This document shows positions 6,006-9,379 of a stretch of 9,379 nt of DNA, one piece after another (position 1 is the first letter of the stretch; the number at the start of each line of letters is the position of its first letter). The notes below the pieces were generated by a model. The model had not been told where the DNA came from. It worked only from the letters and a program-made list of their open reading frames with translations, and ran no database searches. The position numbers were made by a program, and so were the translations under genes. This DNA comes from Planctomycetota bacterium (lineage in GTDB: Bacteria; Planctomycetota; Phycisphaerae; UBA1845; PWPN01). The DNA lies in the NCBI GenBank assembly GCA_016209665.1, contig JACQVT010000370.1, forward strand, positions 1-9,379, given 5' to 3'.

Positions 6006-7121
6006 ATGCGTATCGAGCACCACCAGGTCCACCACGTTCGGCCCCGCCACCTGCTGGTCAGGATCGTGACCGACGGCGGCCTCGTCGGCTGGGGCGAGGC
6101 GACGCTCGAGGGCCACACGCTCGCGGTGGCCGGCGCGATCGGGCAGCTCATGCGGATGATCGCCGGCGAGGACCCGCGGCGGATCGAGCACCTGTGGCAG
6201 CGGATGTACCGCGGCAGTTTCTACCGCGGCGGGCCAGTGCTCGGCAGCGCGATCTCGGGGATCGAGCAGGCCCTGTGGGACATCCTCGGCAAGTCGCTGA
6301 ACGCACCGGTGCACGCCCTGCTCGGCGGAGCCGTCCGCGACCGCATCCGCATGTACGCCCAGATCGATGCCAGCACGCCCGAGCGAGCGGTCGAGGACTA
6401 CCGCCGCAAGCGAGCCACCGGCATCACCGCGTTCAAGCTCGTTCCGTGGGACGCGGTCAAACCCGTCGACTCGCCGGCGGTCGTCCAGCGGGTCGTGGAC
6501 ACGATGGAGGCCCTGCGGACCGAGGCCGGTGACGGCGTCGATTTTGCCCTGGACGCCCACGGCCGACTGAGCCCGGCGATGTCGATCCGCGTGGCCGAAG
6601 CAATCGCCCCCTACCAGCCGATGTTCCTCGAGGAGCCCTGCCTGCCCGAGAACGTCGACGCGATGGTCACCGTCGCCCGCTCGACGACGGTGCCCATCGC
6701 CACCGGCGAACGGCTGATCACTCGCTGGGCGTTCCGGGAGGTCATCGAGAAGCAGGCGGCGGCGATCCTTCAGCCCGATCCGTCGCACGTCGGCGGCATC
6801 CTCGAGACCCGCAAGATCGCAGCCATGGCCGAGACGTACTACATGGCGGTCGCCCCGCACTGCCCGCTCAGCGGTGTCGCCCTGGCGGCGTGCTTGGCGG
6901 TCGACGCCTGTCTCCCGAACTTCTTGATCCAGGAGCATGTGACGCTGGGCGAAGATCTACTGGCCGAGCCCTTCGTCATCGAGGGTGGCCATGTGGCCGT
7001 GTCGACCAAGCCGGGGCTCGGGATCGAGATCGACGAATCGAAGCTCGCCGCCCTCGCCTGCGACGGGCATTGGCAGACGCCCGAACTGCGGCACGATGAC
7101 GGCGCCGTCGCCGACTGGTGA
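6006..7121 (+). CDS. dgoD: Enolase-superfamily acid-sugar dehydratase, D-galactonate dehydratase-like
   Basis: This mandelate racemase/muconate lactonizing enzyme family member (371 residues) has an N-terminal capping domain (about 1-115) and a (beta/alpha)7beta barrel (about 120-350). The three Mg ligands are Asp183 (FALDAHGRL), Glu209 (MFLEEPCLPEN) and Glu235 (IATGERL). The acid/base histidines are His185 in DAH and His285 in VAPHCPLSG. From memory these are the residue numbers of E. coli galactonate dehydratase (D183, H185, E209, E235, H285; 382 residues), so the expected reaction is loss of water from D-galactonate or a similar aldonate to the 2-keto-3-deoxy acid. The short DAH and PHCPLSG motifs favour the DgoD-like group over mandelate racemase. 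Substrate assignment in this family is unreliable by sequence, and no KDPG-type kinase or aldolase is in the window. ATG 6006 was chosen for its position just below a -10 box. Confidence 0.88.
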   Translation: MRIEHHQVHHVRPRHLLVRIVTDGGLVGWGEATLEGHTLAVAGAIGQLMRMIAGEDPRRIEHLWQRMYRGSFYRGGPVLGSAISGIEQALWDILGKSLNAPVHALLGGAVRDRIRMYAQIDASTPERAVEDYRRKRATGITAFKLVPWDAVKPVDSPAVVQRVVDTMEALRTEAGDGVDFALDAHGRLSPAMSIRVAEAIAPYQPMFLEEPCLPENVDAMVTVARSTTVPIATGERLITRWAFREVIEKQAAAILQPDPSHVGGILETRKIAAMAETYYMAVAPHCPLSGVALAACLAVDACLPNFLIQEHVTLGEDLLAEPFVIEGGHVAVSTKPGLGIEIDESKLAALACDGHWQTPELRHDDGAVADW

Positions 7122-7137
7122 CGACGACGCATTCCGC

Positions 7138-7143
7138 TAGAAT
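7138..7143 (+). promoter_or_regulatory. Possible -10 element upstream of the UroD-like gene
   Basis: TAGAAT (7138-7143) resembles the -10 element at 1669. The best -35 candidate is poor (TGGTGA, 7116-7121, 16-nt spacer). A transcript from here would have a leader of about 150 nt carrying the double hairpin of repeat copy C before the GGAGG at 7288-7292. Confidence 0.3.
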
Positions 7144-7178
7144 AGCTTTTTTGGCGGCCCCGGGGTCCCCAACGGAAC

Positions 7179-7234
7179 GTGTGGGACCGGCTTGAAAGCC
7201 GGTCAATTGGACCGGCAAGATGCCGGTCCCACAC
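7179..7234. repeat. Dispersed palindromic repeat, copy C (double hairpin in one palindrome)
   Basis: GTGTGGGACCGGC (7179-7191) is the exact reverse complement of GCCGGTCCCACAC (7222-7234). Between them lie two small hairpins: GACCGGCTT-GA-AAGCCGGTC (7185-7204) and GGACCGGC-AAGAT-GCCGGTCC (7209-7229), the second nested in the outer arm. This head-to-head pair of the same core seen singly at 2521-2537 resembles a REP doublet. It lies in the leader region of the UroD-like gene. Confidence 0.88.
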
Positions 7235-7301
7235 AAGGTTCGGTCAGACTCCCGTAGTCGGAAGCAACCGGGACTGAAAGCAACGACGGAGGCGAGCACC
7301 C

Positions 7302-8561
7302 ATGACCCGCAAGGACCGCGTGCTGACCGCCCTCGCCCACCGGCAACCCGACCGCGTGCCCATCGACTTCGGCAGCACCGCGGTTACCGGCATGCACGTG
7401 CGGGCCGTCGCCGGCCTGCGGCGGCACTACGGCCTGGCGGACCGGCCGGTCAAAGTCATCGAGCCCTATCAGATGCTCGGCGAGATCGACGAGGAACTGG
7501 CCCGCATCATCGGCGTCGACGTCGCCGGCGTCTGTCCCCGCAACACGCTGTTCGGCTTTCCCAACGAGAACTGGCGGGAGTGGCAAACACCGTTCGGCCA
7601 GGTGGTGCTGGTGCCCGAAGGCTTCCGCACCACCGTCGACACCAACCGTGACGTCCTCATTTACCCGCAGGGCGACACCACCGCCCCACCGAGCGGCCGG
7701 ATGCCCGCGGCCGGTTACTTCTTCGACACCATCGTTCGCCAGCCGCCGATCGACGAGGACAAGCTCGATCCGCGGGACAACCTCGAGGAGTTCGCGCCGA
7801 TCTCCGACGCCGACGTGGCGTATCTCGCAGCCGAGACGCGCCGAGCGGCGGCGACCGGCCGGGCCGTGATGGCGACGTTCGGCGGGACCGCGTTCGGCGA
7901 CATCGCCCTGGTGCCCGCGCCGTTCCTCAAGCGCCCCCGCGGCATCCGCGACATCGCGGAGTGGTATATGTCCACCGTCATCCGCCGCGACTACGTCCAC
8001 GCGATCTTCGAGCGGCAGTGCGAGATCGCCCTGGACAACCTCGTCCGCATCCATGCCGCCGTCGGCGACCTCGTCGACGTGGTCTTCATCTGCGGGACGG
8101 ACTTTGGCACGCAGACCTCGGCCTTCTGCTCAGTCGACACCCTGCGCGAGTTGTACACGCCCCACTACAAACGGATCAACGACTGGATCCACGGCCACAC
8201 GAACTGGCGGACGTTCAAGCACTCCTGCGGCGCCGTCGAGGTGTTCCTCGATTCGTTCATCGAGTGCGGGTTCGATGTCCTCAACCCCGTCCAATGCTCG
8301 GCCACCGGCATGGAGCCCGACCACCTCAAGGCAACCTACGGCGATCGTCTCACGTTCTGGGGCGGCGGCGTCGACACCCAGCACGTCCTGCCCTTCCGCA
8401 CGCCGGCCGAGGTCCGGGAACAGGTGCTGCGGCGATGCGAGATCTTCGCTCCCGGCGGCGGGTTCATCTTCGACGCCATCCACAACGTCCAGGCCAACGT
8501 ACCCGTCGAGAACCTCGCCGCCTTGATCGACGCCGTTCACGAGTTCAACGGCGCCCGGTAG
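7302..8561 (+). CDS. Uroporphyrinogen decarboxylase-family protein (MtaA/CmuA-like methyltransferase branch)
   Basis: This 419-residue UroD-fold protein starts with the family N-terminus TRKDRVLTALAHRQPDRVP (2-20). The heme enzyme HemE is shorter (about 350) and keeps a different N-terminal substrate loop. This protein instead carries FKHSCGAVEVFLDSFIECGF (305-324), whose H-x-C (His307, Cys309) fits the zinc/thiol site of MtaA/MtbA-type corrinoid methyltransferases, then GGGVDTQHVLPF (354-365) and a C-terminal GGGFIFDAIHNVQANVP (385-401). The usual third zinc Cys is not obvious there; His394 occupies the region. The start at 7302 has GGAGG at 7288-7292, 9 nt away. Planctomycetes and related bacteria carry many such paralogues beside sugar-acid or methylated-compound genes, and here it follows a DgoD-like dehydratase by 180 bp. 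The substrate is unknown, and heme synthesis is unlikely. Confidence 0.85.
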   Translation: MTRKDRVLTALAHRQPDRVPIDFGSTAVTGMHVRAVAGLRRHYGLADRPVKVIEPYQMLGEIDEELARIIGVDVAGVCPRNTLFGFPNENWREWQTPFGQVVLVPEGFRTTVDTNRDVLIYPQGDTTAPPSGRMPAAGYFFDTIVRQPPIDEDKLDPRDNLEEFAPISDADVAYLAAETRRAAATGRAVMATFGGTAFGDIALVPAPFLKRPRGIRDIAEWYMSTVIRRDYVHAIFERQCEIALDNLVRIHAAVGDLVDVVFICGTDFGTQTSAFCSVDTLRELYTPHYKRINDWIHGHTNWRTFKHSCGAVEVFLDSFIECGFDVLNPVQCSATGMEPDHLKATYGDRLTFWGGGVDTQHVLPFRTPAEVREQVLRRCEIFAPGGGFIFDAIHNVQANVPVENLAALIDAVHEFNGAR

Positions 8562-8664
8562 CCCGTTTTTCGCGCTCGCCGGCTGGTCCGCCGAAGCCCG
8601 GCCCCCTACGATTGTCCAGGGTACGGGTCATAATCACGATCACCTCAGCGAGCATGGAAGGACG

Positions 8665-9379
8665 ATGAAAAACGCAAGGGCAGCTTCCCTGGGGTCCTGT
8701 CTGGCATTGGTGGGCACGGTCGCATTGGTCGGCTGGCGCCTGAGCGCCGGCGCGGCGGAGCAGGCATCGCCTCCCGCGCGGGTCGCGGCGATCCGGCACA
8801 TCATGGCCGGCGTCAACCAGCCGCACTGCGCCGCGATCGCCGCCGCCCTCAAGGACGGCCCGAAGGACGACGCTGCCTGGGCCGACCTTGCCCTGCACGC
8901 CGCCCTGCTCAACGAGAGCGGCCACCTGCTGGTCGAGAACAGCCGCTGCCCCGACGCGACCTGGGCCAACGCCGCCGGCGCCCTGCAGCGCGGAGCGGCC
9001 GAACTGTTCGCCGCCGCCGGCCAGAAGGACCTCGAGGTCTCGCGGACGTCGTTCAAGGGTGTGACCGGTGCGTGCGGCACGTGCCACGCGGCCCACCGCA
9101 AGCCGGCCGCTCCGCCGGCCAGCGAACGGCCCGCCACCGTCTCGCAGCTTATGATCTCCCTGAACAAGCCCAACTGCGCTGCGCTCGGCCAGGCCCTCAA
9201 GGACCCCGGCCCGGCGGATGACGAAGCTTGGCAGACCGTCGCCCGCCACGCCGCCATCCTCAACGAGGCCGGCCACATCCTGACCCAGAACGACCGCTGC
9301 CCCGACAAGACCTGGGCCGACGCCTGCGCCGCCCTGCGGGCCAGCGCGGGTCGAGTCGTTCAGGCCGCCGGCCAGAAGA
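8665..9379 (+). CDS. Secreted protein with tandem cytochrome c'-like (class II) domains, 3' end missing
   Basis: The frame is open to the window end; 238 residues are visible. Residues 1-31 form a signal peptide (KNAR, hydrophobic SLGSCLALVGTVALVG, cleavage near AGA-A), so it is exported to the periplasm, where heme is attached. Domain 1 (about 38-146) is helical and ends in one heme site, CGTCHAAHRK (Cys137, Cys140, His141), the C-terminal placement typical of cytochrome c'. Domain 2 (from about 157) repeats it: QLMISLNKPNC parallels HIMAGVNQPHC, and HAAILNEAGHILTQNDRCPD parallels HAALLNESGHLLVENSRCPD, offset by about 116-117 residues. Its heme motif would lie beyond the edge. Both halves keep the Cys-Pro-Asp of RCPD and the Cys of P(H/N)C, unusual additions that could form a disulfide. 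GGAAGG at 8656-8661 is a close Shine-Dalgarno. The role is probably electron transfer or small-ligand binding; the partner is unknown. Confidence 0.85.
   Translation, partial: MKNARAASLGSCLALVGTVALVGWRLSAGAAEQASPPARVAAIRHIMAGVNQPHCAAIAAALKDGPKDDAAWADLALHAALLNESGHLLVENSRCPDATWANAAGALQRGAAELFAAAGQKDLEVSRTSFKGVTGACGTCHAAHRKPAAPPASERPATVSQLMISLNKPNCAALGQALKDPGPADDEAWQTVARHAAILNEAGHILTQNDRCPDKTWADACAALRASAGRVVQAAGQK

Noticed and set aside
5062..6069. 335-codon forward open frame across the SGNH gene
   Set aside because: It covers the antisense of an SGNH protein with all catalytic blocks and then runs through the divergent promoter region.
5838..6938. 366-codon open frame on the minus strand opposite the dehydratase-like gene
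   Set aside because: It overlaps both the dehydratase and the SGNH start region, has Asp/Arg/Gly-rich shadow composition and no family motifs.
7147..7152. T-run after the dehydratase gene as an intrinsic terminator
   Set aside because: No stem precedes the TTTTTT; the GC-rich palindromic bases come after it.
2521..7234. CRISPR array
   Set aside because: The palindromic copies are far apart and not regularly spaced, and no cas-like gene is present.
8562..8664. Strong promoter for the cytochrome gene
   Set aside because: CATAAT at 8629-8634 is -10-like, but the only TTG-type -35 (8612) is 11 nt away and no extended -10 is seen, so it is not annotated.
8545..9276. 243-codon minus-strand frame opposite the cytochrome
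   Set aside because: The plus frame has a signal peptide, CxxCH and an internal domain repeat; the minus frame has none of these.

Overview
The window is GC-rich, densely coding bacterial DNA. Its protein families and its intergenic repeats point to a planctomycete (Planctomycetota, possibly a Phycisphaerae-like lineage). The main clues are palindromic repeats built on ACCGGC...GCCGGTCCCAC, a two-domain 6-pyruvoyl-tetrahydropterin-synthase-like protein, a mandelate racemase/enolase family gene beside a UroD-family gene, and a secreted cytochrome c'-like protein. The assignment is an inference from style and not from a marker gene. I count nine protein genes; the first lacks its 5' end and the last lacks its 3' end.

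Layout. Positions 2-976 (+) encode the C-terminal part of a primary-type sigma-70 factor. A 72-residue DUF104-like protein follows (1053-1271, +). Next is a 410-bp gap (1272-1681) holding a possible gene remnant on the minus strand and a large imperfect palindrome. Positions 1682-2485 (+) encode the two-domain PTPS/QueD-like protein. It converges on a short stand-alone S24 (UmuD/LexA-type) autopeptidase-like gene (2564-3013, -). That gene is divergent from a DUF72 (YecE-like) gene (3223-4266, +), and the space between them holds an 86-bp element with perfect 16-bp terminal inverted repeats. A secreted, C-terminally anchored protein of unknown function follows (4404-4982, +), then a convergent SGNH/GDSL-hydrolase lipoprotein (5080-5868, -). 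Divergent from the lipoprotein are a galactonate-dehydratase-like enolase-superfamily enzyme (6006-7121, +) and a UroD/MtaA-like protein (7302-8561, +). The window ends inside a signal-peptide-bearing protein with tandem cytochrome c'-like domains (8665 to beyond 9379, +).

How the genes relate. There is no single obvious operon or defence system. The dehydratase-like and UroD-like genes are the best candidates for a functional pair, perhaps in sugar-acid catabolism, but a repeat and a possible promoter lie between them. The most notable signals are regulatory and structural. Three genes (1682, 3013 on minus, 6006) have a good -10 hexamer only 6-8 nt before the start codon and no Shine-Dalgarno, which suggests leaderless mRNAs. 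The S24 protein keeps the exact cleavage-site/Ser/Lys spacing of UmuD and LexA but has no DNA-binding domain. Three copies of one palindromic repeat family sit in intergenic gaps. A heptanucleotide tandem repeat runs through the stop codon of the DUF72 gene. I saw no tRNA, rRNA, CRISPR array or insertion sequence.
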